A stretch of DNA of 35,028 nucleotides from positions 1 through 35,028 of the forward strand of contig JACXUW010000003.1 in NCBI GenBank assembly GCA_014763705.1, written 5' to 3'. Below the pieces are notes generated by a model. That model worked only from the letters and a program-made list of their open reading frames with translations. It was not told where the DNA came from and made no database searches. Position numbers and translations under genes: made by a program. Below, in pieces: positions 27,077 to 35,028 of this stretch (its first letter is position 1; every line of letters starts with the position of its first letter). The DNA is from Micrococcales bacterium (GTDB lineage: Bacteria > Actinomycetota > Actinomycetes > Actinomycetales > Dermatophilaceae).

Positions 27077-28412
27077 CCGTGCTCACCGGACCCGGGAGCC
27101 GGCCCTCGACCGCGGGGAGGACCGACTCGGCGTCACCGACGAGGACGACCGTCCACTCCCCCGTCGCCGCCCGCCGGTACGCGGCGTCGAGGTCCTCGAG
27201 GGCCAGTCCCGCGACGGCGGCGAGGTTGCGGGTCGTGAAGTCGAGCGGGAGGCCCTCCAGGGCGAGCGCGGCCGTCTCGTCGGCGACGGCGTCGGCCGTG
27301 GCGTAGCGACCCGGTGCCGTCTTGGAGACGAAGTCGACCCCGGAGCGCAGCTCGGCGGCGGTGAAGCCGTCGCGGGCGTCGTCGAGGATCCCGAGGAGCA
27401 GGCCGACCGCCTCGCCGGTGACCTCCGAGCGCACCGACCCCGAGGTGACGAACGAGCCCCCCGCGACGCGCGGCCGGAAGGCCGAGCGGATGCCGTACGT
27501 GTACCCCTTCTCCTCGCGCAGCACCGCGTCGACCCGGGCGTTCGGGGAGCCGCCGACGACGAAGGAGGCCACGGGGTGCGGGGCCCAGCCGAAGGGGGTC
27601 GAGCGGTCCGGACCCGGGCACGCGACGGCGATCTCGGTCTGGACCGACCCGGGGCGGTCGACGACGACGACCCGCGCCCGGTCGGCGGCCGGGACCGGCG
27701 CCAGCGGCGGCGGGGCCGGCACCTGCCGGGGCGCCTCCCACTGCCCGAGGGTCGCGTCGAGGACCGAGAGCGGGTCGATGCCCGAGAGGTCGCCGGCGAG
27801 CACGACCGTCGCGCCGCGCGGCCCGACCCGCAACGCATGGTGCTCGGCGACGGCCTCGCGGGTGATCCGCCCGATCGTCTCGGCGCTGCCGGCGGCCGGC
27901 CGGGACGCGCGGTCGGCGGGGTCCCACATCGTGCGGGCCACCTCGCGCGCCGCGCGGTGCGCCGCCGACGCGCGCTCCTGCTCGATCTCGGCGAGCCGGC
28001 TGCGCAGGATGCGGCGCACCTCGGGCTCGGGGAAGACCGGGGTGGCCAGCGCCTCGGTGACGAGCCGGGCCGCCGTGGGCAGGTGGGCCTGGGGCACGTC
28101 GAGGTCGACGAGGAGGCCACCGTCGGAGACACCGGCGCCGAGCGCCATCCCGTGCCGCTCCATCAGCTCGGCGAACTCCTCCGGGGAGTGCTCGGCCGTC
28201 CCCTCGTCGAGCAGCCGGGCGGTCATCGACGAGATGCCCTCGAGCTCGGGGTCCTCGGTGGCGAGGGAGGAGGGCACGACGACCCGCATCGAGAGGACGT
28301 ACTGGCCGGGCAGGTCGTGGACGAGGAGGCGGACACCGTTGGGCAGCCGGTGCTCCTCGGGGACCGGGAAGGCCCACGGGGCCGGCGGCCGGACGGCCGG
28401 CCGGGCGCTCAC
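27066..28412 (-). CDS. M16-family peptidase-like protein without the catalytic zinc motif
   Basis: A 448-residue protein with the two-lobed M16 fold (RLPNGVRLLVHDLPGQY near the start; REEKGYTYGIRSAFRPRVAGGSF in the second half). At the place of HxxEH it reads EGISSMTARLLDEGT, so it cannot bind the catalytic zinc. Such inactive partners pair with an active M16 subunit, as in the mitochondrial processing peptidase. The active partner is the gene directly upstream; the GTG start overlaps its stop by four bases. A role in clearing peptides is likely from the family, but the substrate is not known. Confidence 0.9.
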   Translation of the reverse strand: MSARPAVRPPAPWAFPVPEEHRLPNGVRLLVHDLPGQYVLSMRVVVPSSLATEDPELEGISSMTARLLDEGTAEHSPEEFAELMERHGMALGAGVSDGGLLVDLDVPQAHLPTAARLVTEALATPVFPEPEVRRILRSRLAEIEQERASAAHRAAREVARTMWDPADRASRPAAGSAETIGRITREAVAEHHALRVGPRGATVVLAGDLSGIDPLSVLDATLGQWEAPRQVPAPPPLAPVPAADRARVVVVDRPGSVQTEIAVACPGPDRSTPFGWAPHPVASFVVGGSPNARVDAVLREEKGYTYGIRSAFRPRVAGGSFVTSGSVRSEVTGEAVGLLLGILDDARDGFTAAELRSGVDFVSKTAPGRYATADAVADETAALALEGLPLDFTTRNLAAVAGLALEDLDAAYRRAATGEWTVVLVGDAESVLPAVEGRLPGPVSTVAL

Positions 28413-29698
28413 GCGACCGCCTCCGCACCCTCGGCGTCGTCGAGGAAGGCGACCACCGCCCGGCTCTCCGGCCGCAGCCAGCGCCGGGTCGCCTCGACCA
28501 CTCGTTCCGCGGTCACGGCCCGGACCCGGTCGAGGTGGGTGTTGACGACGTCGGGGTCGTCGTGGAGGAGCAGGTAGCGGCTGAGCAGGTCGGCCCGCTC
28601 CTCCTGGGAGGCGAGGGCCGACAGCCAGGCCCGTTCGGCCTGCGCGATCGAGGCCTCCAGCTCGGCCTCGGTCGGCCCCTCCTGCGCGAGCCGCTCGAGC
28701 TCCTCGACCAGGCCGGCCTCGAGGGCGTCGGTGTCGGCGTCCGGGGCGGCGTCGATGACGACGAAGCCGAGCGAGACGCCGTCGACGAAGCCCCACGCGG
28801 TGGCGTGGGCGCCGGTGGCGCTCTGCTCGCGCCGGACGAACCGGCGCACGAGGCGCGAGCTGGACAGGCCGGCGAGGCAGTCGAGGGCGACGGTGGCCGC
28901 GACCAGCTCGTCCGTGCCGTCGACGGGGAGCCGGAAGGCCACGTGCAGCCGGTCGTTCGGCACCTTCTCGCGCCGCTCGACCCGCACCGGCGCGGTGAGC
29001 GGCTCGAGCTGGGGCAGGTCCGGACGCCGCTCCTCGGCCCGCGCGGTGAGTCCGCCGAAGTACCGCTCGACGAGGGTGAACCCCTCCTCGGGCGCGATGT
29101 CGCCGCAGAGCGTGAGGACGGTGTTGTCCGGGGCGTAGTACCGCCGGAAGAAGGCGTGGACGTCCTCGAGGCTCGCCGCGTCGAGGTCGGCCATCGAGCC
29201 GATCGTCGGGTGGTGGTACGGGTGCCCCTCGGGGAAGACGGCGGCGTAGACGTCGATGAGGGCCGTGCCGTACGGCTGGTTGTCGTAGCGCTGGCGCTTC
29301 TCCTCCTTGACGACGTCGCGCTGGTTGTCGAGGTTCTCCTGGGTCAGGGCGTCGAGGAGGTGGCCGTGGCGGTCCGCCTCGAGCCACAGGGCCAGCTCGA
29401 GCGCACCGGTCGGGACGGTCTCGAAGTAGTTCGTGCGGTCGAACCACGTCGTCGCGTTGAGCCGGCCACCCTCGGCCATCAGCGCCTCGAAGTGCTCGCC
29501 GCTGCGCACGCCCCGCGACCCCTGGAACATCAGGTGCTCGAAGAGGTGCGCGAAGCCGGTGCGCCCCGCCTCCTCGTGACGTGACCCGACCCCGACCCAG
29601 AGGTTGACGGTGACGTTCGGGACGGTGTGGTCCGGGGACACGACGACGCGCAGGCCGTTGTCGAGCGTCCTCCGGTGGACCGGGTAGTCGAGCGGCAT
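28409..29698 (-). CDS. M16-family zinc metallopeptidase (active subunit)
   Basis: A 429-residue protein with the inverted zinc motif HLFEH (His51, Glu54, His55) and the third ligand Glu132 in VVKEEKRQR. Other typical segments are RRTLDNGLRVVVSPD and PTIGSMADLDAASLEDVHAFFRRYYAPDN. No signal peptide is present, so it is cytoplasmic. It probably forms a heterodimer with the downstream inactive M16 protein. The ATG at 29698 has no ribosome-binding site but lies seven bases after a TAGGGT box. The operon continues into ogt. Confidence 0.94.
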   Translation of the reverse strand: MPLDYPVHRRTLDNGLRVVVSPDHTVPNVTVNLWVGVGSRHEEAGRTGFAHLFEHLMFQGSRGVRSGEHFEALMAEGGRLNATTWFDRTNYFETVPTGALELALWLEADRHGHLLDALTQENLDNQRDVVKEEKRQRYDNQPYGTALIDVYAAVFPEGHPYHHPTIGSMADLDAASLEDVHAFFRRYYAPDNTVLTLCGDIAPEEGFTLVERYFGGLTARAEERRPDLPQLEPLTAPVRVERREKVPNDRLHVAFRLPVDGTDELVAATVALDCLAGLSSSRLVRRFVRREQSATGAHATAWGFVDGVSLGFVVIDAAPDADTDALEAGLVEELERLAQEGPTEAELEASIAQAERAWLSALASQEERADLLSRYLLLHDDPDVVNTHLDRVRAVTAERVVEATRRWLRPESRAVVAFLDDAEGAEAVA

Positions 29699-29711
29699 GG
29701 CGGCCACCCTA
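29699..29711 (-). promoter_or_regulatory. Leaderless promoter -10 (TAGGGT) of the M16 operon
   Basis: TAGGGT (minus strand, 29706-29711) is seven bases before the ATG at 29698, with no Shine-Dalgarno sequence. The 47-base gap behind it separates the operon from ndh. Confidence 0.6.
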
Positions 29712-29745
29712 CGGTCACTCCCCGCGCGGCGAAACGCCCCGGCGC

Positions 29746-31101
29746 TCAGCCCACCCGTCGCACCTCGTCGGGCACGGCGTCGCCGCTGCGGGCCAGCGCC
29801 CGGCGGGCGAAGACCTGCTGCTCGGTGGCCACCCGCTCGGACCGGCCACGGCCGAGGAAGCTGATCGCCCAGTGCAGGAGCGTGGTCACCCGGTTCTTGA
29901 AGCCGATGATGTACACGAGGTGCACGCCGAGCCAGAGCAGCCAGGCGAGGAAGCCGTGGAAGCGCAGCCGGCCGATCGAGGCGACGGCGCTGAACCGGGA
30001 GACGGTGGCCATCGAGCCCTTGTCGAAGTACTCGAAGCGGCCCTGGGAGGGCTTGCCGTCGAGGCGACGGCCGATCTCCTTGGCGGCGAACCGCGCCCCC
30101 TGGATGGCGACCTGGGCCACCCCCGGCAGGTCCCGCAGCGCCATCATGTCGCCGACGACGAAGACCTCGGGGTGCCCCGGGAGGGTGAGGTCGTCCTCGA
30201 CGAGGACGCGGCCGGCGCGGTCGGTCTCGGCGCCGGACTGTTCGGCGAGGCGCGCCCCGAGCGGGCTCGCCTGCACCCCGGCGGCCCACACCTTGGTCAG
30301 CGCCTCGACGCGGGTCTCGTGGCCCTGGCGGTCCTTGTAGGTCAGGCCCTGCTCGTCGACGTCGGTGACCATCGAACCGGTGCGCACGTCGACCCCCATC
30401 TCCTGCAGCCGGCGCCGGGCGGCGCCACCGAGGCGCTCGCCGAAGGTCGGCAGCACGGTGTCCGCGGCGTCGAGGAGGATGACGTGCGCCTGGGTGGGGT
30501 CGATCCGGCGGAAGTCGTGCTTGAGGGTCCGCCCCGCGAGCTCGGCGATCTGGCCGGCCATCTCGACGCCGGTCGGGCCGGCCCCGACGACGACGAAGGT
30601 GAGGGCCCGGCGGGCGTCCTCCGGCGAGGTCGCGAGCTCGGCGACCTCGAAGGCCCCGAAGATGCGCCCGCGCAGCTCGAGGGCGTCGTCGACCGACTTC
30701 ATGCCCGGCGCGAACTCCGCGAACTCGTCGTGCCCGAACCACGACTGGCCCGCTCCCGCCGCGACGAGGAGCGAGTCGTACTCGAGGACGGTCTCGGTGC
30801 CGAGCAGCTCGGAGGTGACGGTGCGGGCCTCGAGGTCGATGTCCGTGACCTCGCCGAGGACGACCCGGGCGTTCTTCTGCCGGGCCAGCACCTCGCGGGT
30901 GCTCGGCGCGATCTCGCCCTCGGAGAGGATGCCGGTCGCCACCTGGTAGAGCAGCGGCTGGAAGAGGTGGTGCGCGGTGCGCGCCACGAGGGTCACCTCG
31001 ACGTCGTCGCGGCGCTTGAGCGCCTGCGCGCCGAAGAGGCCGCCGAAGCCGGAACCGATGACGACGACGCGGTGCGTGCGGCCGGTCTGGGTGGTGGTCA
31101 C
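29746..31101 (-). CDS. ndh: Type II NADH:quinone dehydrogenase
   Basis: A 451-residue flavoprotein that passes electrons from NADH to membrane quinone without pumping protons. The FAD motif is VVVIGSGFGGLFGAQAL (about 12-28) and the NADH motif VVGAGPTGVEMAG (171-183). The quinone-site segment FQPLLYQVATG (47-57) and VFVVGDMM are typical. A hydrophobic C-terminal segment (FLAWLLWLGVHLVYIIGF) anchors it to the membrane. The GTG at 31101 precedes the FAD motif at the normal distance. A SigR-like promoter, GGAAT-N19-GTT at 31111-31137, ends ten bases before it, so the message may be leaderless and induced by oxidative stress. Confidence 0.93.
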   Translation of the reverse strand: MTTTQTGRTHRVVVIGSGFGGLFGAQALKRRDDVEVTLVARTAHHLFQPLLYQVATGILSEGEIAPSTREVLARQKNARVVLGEVTDIDLEARTVTSELLGTETVLEYDSLLVAAGAGQSWFGHDEFAEFAPGMKSVDDALELRGRIFGAFEVAELATSPEDARRALTFVVVGAGPTGVEMAGQIAELAGRTLKHDFRRIDPTQAHVILLDAADTVLPTFGERLGGAARRRLQEMGVDVRTGSMVTDVDEQGLTYKDRQGHETRVEALTKVWAAGVQASPLGARLAEQSGAETDRAGRVLVEDDLTLPGHPEVFVVGDMMALRDLPGVAQVAIQGARFAAKEIGRRLDGKPSQGRFEYFDKGSMATVSRFSAVASIGRLRFHGFLAWLLWLGVHLVYIIGFKNRVTTLLHWAISFLGRGRSERVATEQQVFARRALARSGDAVPDEVRRVG

Positions 31102-31110
31102 GTCGGGTCC

Positions 31111-31137
31111 AACAGGTCCCCCGGGCCCGGAGATTCC
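31111..31137 (-). promoter_or_regulatory. SigR-like promoter (GGAAT-N19-GTT) upstream of ndh
   Basis: On the minus strand GGAAT (31133-31137) and GTT (31111-31113) are 19 bases apart, one more than at the sigR gene. The predicted start of transcription falls at or very near the ndh GTG at 31101. I saw no other close GGAAT/GTT match while reading intergenic DNA of the window. Confidence 0.45.
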
Positions 31138-31186
31138 GCCGACACGCCGGTGTGGCGCAGGTCGCTCCGGGTGCCGGGGTGCCGGT

Positions 31187-31654
31187 TCAGCCGCTCCAGC
31201 CGGTGGCCTGGAAGGACAGCGACGCGACGCCACCGTTCCAGAACGTGCCGTCGACGAACGCGCGGGTCGAGCGGTCCATCGTCGCCGTGGGCTTCGAGGT
31301 GAAGTCGGTACCGCTGTTGACGGTCCGGACGCCGTGGCGCACGCCGTCCTTGGTCTGGATGCCGAGCTTGACGCCGAAGGCCGAGTTCCCGGCCGAGAAG
31401 TGCACGTGCGCCCAGTTGCGCAGCTGGGAGTTGCACCAGCCCCAGTACTGGGTCAGCGTGCCGACCCGCCAGGACGAGGTGCCGACGCCGTACGTGATCG
31501 CCCTGCTGTTCACCTTGTGCGGTGTCCCGCAGCCCGAGGGCGAGTCGTTGGCGCTGGCCGGGGCGGCGAGGACCGCCGAACCGGCCAGGGTGGCGGCGGC
31601 GACCGTCGCGGTGGCGACGAGCCGACGGACGCGGGTCGAGGTGGACGTGGTCAT
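31187..31654 (-). CDS. Secreted protein of unknown function
   Basis: A 155-residue protein with a clear Sec signal peptide: RVRRLVATATVAAATLAGSA, then APASA before the predicted cut near residue 32. The mature part has only two cysteines (SGCGTPHK and YWGWCNSQ), which could form a disulfide, and is rich in Trp, Thr, Ser and Gly. The segment QYWGWCNSQLRNWAHVHF faintly recalls DUF2690-like extracellular proteins, which have a Cys followed by NWA or TNWAR; I do not trust that assignment. The ATG at 31654 has a GGGGGAA site upstream. A -10-like TAGCGT lies at 31716-31721. A short inverted repeat (GCACCG/CGGTGC, 31682-31695) is in the leader. Confidence 0.78.
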   Translation of the reverse strand: MTTSTSTRVRRLVATATVAAATLAGSAVLAAPASANDSPSGCGTPHKVNSRAITYGVGTSSWRVGTLTQYWGWCNSQLRNWAHVHFSAGNSAFGVKLGIQTKDGVRHGVRTVNSGTDFTSKPTATMDRSTRAFVDGTFWNGGVASLSFQATGWSG

Positions 31655-31778
31655 GGTTCCCCCAGGTGGTCGTGGTGCGGTGCACCGGTCGGTGCCGGTT
31701 CCCCCCGGCTCCGCCACGCTAGCGGGAGGGCGGGGAGTCCGCACGCGGGCGGGACGTCGCGCTCGTGCGTCTCCCCGG

Positions 31779-31794
31779 TGGCCAGATCTGGTCA
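31779..31794. promoter_or_regulatory. Candidate operator upstream of the DUF4242 gene
   Basis: TGGCCAGATCTGGTCA is a 16-base palindrome with one mismatched pair; its central ten bases are perfect. It lies 22 bases before the -10-like TACCGT at 31817-31822, a good place for a dimeric repressor or activator. No -35 is evident. Confidence 0.4.
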
Positions 31795-31846
31795 TGCGCC
31801 CGCCCCGACCGCGCCGTACCGTGGGTGCGGTCGAAGGGAGCCACCG

Positions 31847-32119
31847 ATGCCCATCTTCATGGTCGAGAGGCAGTTCGGGGAGCAGCTGGACCCCACGATC
31901 GAGGGCCTGGCCGAGATCAACGCCGTCAACGACGAGGAGGACGTGCGCTGGCTGATGTCCTTCCTGTCGGCGGACAAGCGCAAGACCTACTGCCTCTACG
32001 AGGCCGAGTCGGAGGAGGCGATCCGTCGGGCGGCCGCGCGTGCCGGCATCCCGGCCGACGCGGTGACCGAGCTCGACAGCCGGTTGCTGCCGGACGCGTC
32101 ACGACTGCCCGTCGTCTGA
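31847..32119 (+). CDS. DUF4242 (SCO4226-like) small protein
   Basis: A 90-residue protein with the ferredoxin-like DUF4242 pattern: MPIFMVERQF at the start, EEDVRWLMSFLSADKRKTYCLYEAESEEAIRRAA in the middle, and GIPADAVTEL near the end. The Streptomyces relative SCO4226 has been described as nickel-binding. This copy contains no histidine at all, so any metal site would rely on Glu, Asp, Cys and Met. Function is unknown. The ATG has a GAAGGGAG site. The last 21 bases overlap the end of the convergent LuxR-type regulator gene. Confidence 0.82.
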   Translation: MPIFMVERQFGEQLDPTIEGLAEINAVNDEEDVRWLMSFLSADKRKTYCLYEAESEEAIRRAAARAGIPADAVTELDSRLLPDASRLPVV

Positions 32120-35028
32120 GGACGGGTGGACGAGCCCGTGGCGCACGGCGTAGCGCGCCGCGGAGGTCCGGTTCCTCGACCCGGTCTTCATGAGGATGCT
32201 CCGCACGTGGTTGGCCGCCGTGTGCTCGCTGATGACGAGCCGGCGGGCGATCTCCCTGTTGCTCGCGCCCTCGGCGAGCAGGCCGAGGACCTCGACCTCG
32301 CGCCCGGTCAGGCCGTCGGGCACCGGGCGGGGCTGCGTCGGTCCCAGGATCCGCAGCACCCGGGCCAGTCCGTGGTGCGTGGCCACCTCGCGGGCAGGTC
32401 GCTCGTGCACCCTGACCCGGTCCGCGGCGGCTCCCGAGCGCCGGAGGTGGGCCGCCCAGTGGGCCTGCGTCGTCGCCTCGTGCAGGACCGACCCGGTGCG
32501 GCGGTCCATCTCGAGTGACCGCGCGAAGCACGTCTCCGCCCCGGGGAGCCCGAGACCTGCGCGGAGCAGCCCGACGAGCAGGTCACCGCTGCCACAGAGC
32601 GCGAGCATCTCGCCGCCCATGAGGTTGACCCCGACGAACCGCTCCGCCTCCGGCAGGAGGGCACGCATCGCGTCCTCGTCGCCCAGCTCGACCGCCGCCT
32701 CTCCGAGGAAGGAGAGGGACGCGGGCCAGATCGCCGACCTCCTCAACGTGGTCACGTCCCAGCGCAAGGCGTCATGGAGCGCCTCTCGGGCCCGGCCCGT
32801 CATCCCCGTCTCGATGCAGAGCGCGACGACGCCGGGCCGCCAGGGGTCGGTGGGCTGCAGGCCGGACTCCATCATCGTGCGCGCGAACCCCAGGCGTCCG
32901 CTCTCGCGCCGGATCATGAACTGCTGCAGGCTGGCCGGCCCCTCCCCCGCACTGGCACCCGGCTCGAACCCGGCCTCGATGCGACGCCCGGCCGCCATCG
33001 TCGCGCGCGCCGCGGTCACGTCGCACCGCAGGAGCTGGAGTGACGCGGTGAACAGGTGCAGCGTCCAGGAGATGTAGGGCTGGCGGCTCTCGCGGGCCGC
33101 GACGCCGAGCTCCTCGAGGGCCGACGACAGCGCGGTCCGGTCACCGGTCACGTACGCGGCGTGGCACCTCACCATGGCCGCTCTCCCCGCGTGGGTCCAG
33201 TGCGGTCCCACCCGGGAGAGCTCGGAGAGCTCGGCGGCGTGCGCCGCCCTCTCGCCGAGGGAGTCCAGGCCCACCCCGACGAAGAGCGACTCGTCGAGGA
33301 CGGTGGCCAGGAGGCGCCGGTCGCCGATGGCCCGCGCCCGTTCGATGGCGTCCCTGACGCACCGGCGAGCCTCGTCCTCCGCTCCCGTGAGCATGAGTGC
33401 GGAGGCGAGGGCCGCCGCGGCGCGCACCACGAGCGGGTCGTCGGCGGAGCGACCCGAGCTGCGGATGGCTCCCTGGAGCAGCGTGACACCGCGGTGGGCG
33501 CCGGCTCCGCTCCCGGCACGCCACATGGCCGCGACGTAACCGATGGCGGCCAGCAGCCGGATCTCCGGATCGGTGGAGGCCGACGCACGCTCGTCCAGCT
33601 GCATGGCCCTCAGGCGCCGCCCCGCCAGCAGGTGGCAGCGCGCGGCGGCGAGGAGGAGCCGGTCCCGGGGCGGCCCGGGGACCTCGAACCCGGTGGCGCG
33701 CTCGTAGAACGCGGCGGCGTCCGACAGCGCGAGCTGGTCCTCGGCGCTCTGCCCGGCGAGCCGCAGGTGGTGCGCGGCCTCCGCCTCGAGACCGAGGCCT
33801 GCCGCCTGGGCGTAGTGGTGCGCCACGCGGTAGAGCTCCGCCGGACCCGACCCCGTCCGGGACCTGAGGGCCTCCGCGATGGCCGCGTGGGCGCGGGCCA
33901 CCCGGCGCGCCCCGAACTCGGCCTGGACCGCCTGCTGGGCCAGGACGTGGGCGAAGTGGTACTGCCCGGGGTGGTCGACGACCTGCTCGAGGAGGCCGAC
34001 GGCCCGGGCTGCCTCCATCGCGGCCAGGGCGTCCTCCGGCGAGACCTGCCGGTCCGAGGCGCCGGCGACCACCGAGGCGTCGACGACGACCCCCGCCACG
34101 GCGGCCAGACCGACGAGCTCACGGTGCGCCTCGGTCAGCTCGGCCAGCCGGCCCGCGACGACCGCACGCAGCGACTCGGGAACCCCCAGGACGCCTGCCC
34201 GCAGCGCCTCGAGCCCACCGCGGGCGGTCACGTCGCGCCAGAGCTCGTTGAGCACGAACGGGTTGCCGCCGGTGTGGTCGTGCAGCAGCGCGGCCGCGGC
34301 GGCCACGGCCTCGGGAGTGCCCGCGCCGGAGGCCACGAGGAACCGGGTCACGTCCGAGACGCCCAGGCCCATCAGGTCGATGCGGTGCACGTCGTCCCGG
34401 CGCACCAGGTCGGCGAGCACCCCTCCGAGCACCTCCGAGCGGTCCGGCGGAGTCGCGCGGTAGGTCGCGAGCACGAGCAGCGGGACCTCGGACACGTGCT
34501 CGACGACGTAGCGCAGCAGGTTGAGGGCGGACCGGCCGGCCCAGTGGAGGTCCTCGAGGACGAGCAGGAGGGGCCGCTCCACGCAGGCCGCCGCCAGGAG
34601 TCCGGCCACGCCGTCGAGCAGGGCGAGGGGGTTGGGGACGTCCTCACCGGCTGCAGCCGTCCCGAGCACGGGCGCGGCGACCTGGTGCACGGCCCGCAGC
34701 TCCGCGATCGGCTCACCGCCACTGGACACGAAGGACCCGAGGAGGCCGGAGGCGGCGGCCTCGACGAGCACCGACAGGGGGCGGACGAACGGGTCGAACG
34801 GTCGCCCGTCCTCGGCGGTGCACTGACCGTGGAGGACGGACGCCCCGGTGCGGTGCACCGCCCGAGCGGCCTCGGCCACGAGCCGCGACTTGCCGACGCC
34901 AGCGGCCCCCCCGAGGAGCACCGTCTGCGGTGCCCCGGCGGCCACGTCCGCCCACACGGCCTCCAGCAGGTCGAACTCACGCTCCCGGCCGACGAAGGGC
35001 GGGCGGGCGGCACGACCGGTCCACGGGC
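32099..35028 (-). CDS. Large ATP-binding LuxR-family regulator (LAL type), N-terminus beyond window
   Basis: More than 970 residues of a MalT-like regulator. From the cut end it reads FVGREREFDLLEAVW, then Walker A GGAAGVGKSRL (about 34885-34920) and Walker B LLLVLEDLHWAG (about 34535-34575) of a STAND/AAA ATPase. A long Ala/Leu/Arg-rich helical repeat region of TPR type fills the middle. The C-terminus is a LuxR helix-turn-helix, LTGREVEVLGLLAEGASNREIARRL then SEHTAANHVRSILMKTG (about 32170-32310). A GTG at 34957 is in frame, but the conserved FVGRERE segment before it shows the true start lies beyond 35028. Such proteins switch on target operons when a ligand, often a sugar derivative, binds. 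The ligand and targets are unknown. It overlaps the DUF4242 gene tail to tail. Confidence 0.9.
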   Translation of the reverse strand, partial: PWTGRAARPPFVGREREFDLLEAVWADVAAGAPQTVLLGGAAGVGKSRLVAEAARAVHRTGASVLHGQCTAEDGRPFDPFVRPLSVLVEAAASGLLGSFVSSGGEPIAELRAVHQVAAPVLGTAAAGEDVPNPLALLDGVAGLLAAACVERPLLLVLEDLHWAGRSALNLLRYVVEHVSEVPLLVLATYRATPPDRSEVLGGVLADLVRRDDVHRIDLMGLGVSDVTRFLVASGAGTPEAVAAAAALLHDHTGGNPFVLNELWRDVTARGGLEALRAGVLGVPESLRAVVAGRLAELTEAHRELVGLAAVAGVVVDASVVAGASDRQVSPEDALAAMEAARAVGLLEQVVDHPGQYHFAHVLAQQAVQAEFGARRVARAHAAIAEALRSRTGSGPAELYRVAHHYAQAAGLGLEAEAAHHLRLAGQSAEDQLALSDAAAFYERATGFEVPGPPRDRLLLAAARCHLLAGRRLRAMQLDERASASTDPEIRLLAAIGYVAAMWRAGSGAGAHRGVTLLQGAIRSSGRSADDPLVVRAAAALASALMLTGAEDEARRCVRDAIERARAIGDRRLLATVLDESLFVGVGLDSLGERAAHAAELSELSRVGPHWTHAGRAAMVRCHAAYVTGDRTALSSALEELGVAARESRQPYISWTLHLFTASLQLLRCDVTAARATMAAGRRIEAGFEPGASAGEGPASLQQFMIRRESGRLGFARTMMESGLQPTDPWRPGVVALCIETGMTGRAREALHDALRWDVTTLRRSAIWPASLSFLGEAAVELGDEDAMRALLPEAERFVGVNLMGGEMLALCGSGDLLVGLLRAGLGLPGAETCFARSLEMDRRTGSVLHEATTQAHWAAHLRRSGAAADRVRVHERPAREVATHHGLARVLRILGPTQPRPVPDGLTGREVEVLGLLAEGASNREIARRLVISEHTAANHVRSILMKTGSRNRTSAARYAVRHGLVHPSSDDGQS

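Overview
This window is a very GC-rich stretch of chromosome from an actinobacterium. The evidence is a mycothiol-type SigR/RsrA sigma/anti-sigma pair, a nickel superoxide dismutase with its maturation protease, a ribosomal protein bL37-like gene, strong G/C preference at third codon positions, frequent GTG starts, one-to-eight-base gene overlaps, and several apparently leaderless genes. The gene set fits the order Micrococcales, perhaps a relative of Intrasporangiaceae; that placement is inference. I see no insertion sequence, phage gene, CRISPR array, tRNA or rRNA.

Layout. 1-1510: a truncated alpha/beta hydrolase and an MDR-family oxidoreductase, both minus strand. 1521-4944: the four dTDP-L-rhamnose genes, split into divergent pairs (rmlB-rmlD minus, rmlA-rmlC plus) that share a 54-base promoter region. 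4914-6116: NAD(P)-dependent malic enzyme, overlapping rmlC tail to tail. 6430-9884: a polar amino acid ABC importer (lipoprotein, permease, ATPase), followed without a gap by the Ni-SOD maturation protease and Ni-SOD, ending at a perfect 23-bp hairpin. 9999-13927, minus strand: a tiny secreted peptide ending in a duplicated SSWGW unit, two membrane HD-domain proteins, then mannose-6-phosphate isomerase. 14083-16566: bL37 (plus), lying wholly antisense to the 3' end of the anti-sigma factor rsrA, then sigR, an alpha/beta hydrolase and a YedK/HMCES protein (minus). 16654-19500: doxX-like gene, aroA and rsgA (plus). 19538-25528: a complete oligopeptide ABC importer operon (minus). 25764-26570: hisN-like phosphatase (plus). 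26567-29698: ogt and a pair of M16 peptidases (minus). 29746-31101: type II NADH dehydrogenase. 31187-31654: secreted protein of unknown function. 31847-32119: small DUF4242 protein. 32099 to the end: a large LuxR-type ATPase regulator cut by the window edge.

How the genes work together. The most coherent theme is redox stress. SigR has a sequence-perfect GGAAT-N18-GTT promoter in front of its own gene, plus an in-frame upstream start that would give an extended isoform. Its anti-sigma factor keeps the zinc-binding core but ends in a cysteine-rich tail forced by the antisense bL37 gene. A near match to the same promoter lies exactly at the start of ndh. Ni-SOD adds superoxide defence. The rml genes and manA supply activated or phosphorylated sugars, probably for cell-surface glycans. 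The two ABC systems import amino acids and peptides.

The least explained items are the SSWGW peptide beside the two HD-domain membrane proteins and the Cys-rich RsrA tail. Six genes share a TANNNT box exactly seven bases before the start codon and have no Shine-Dalgarno sequence, which points to leaderless transcription.
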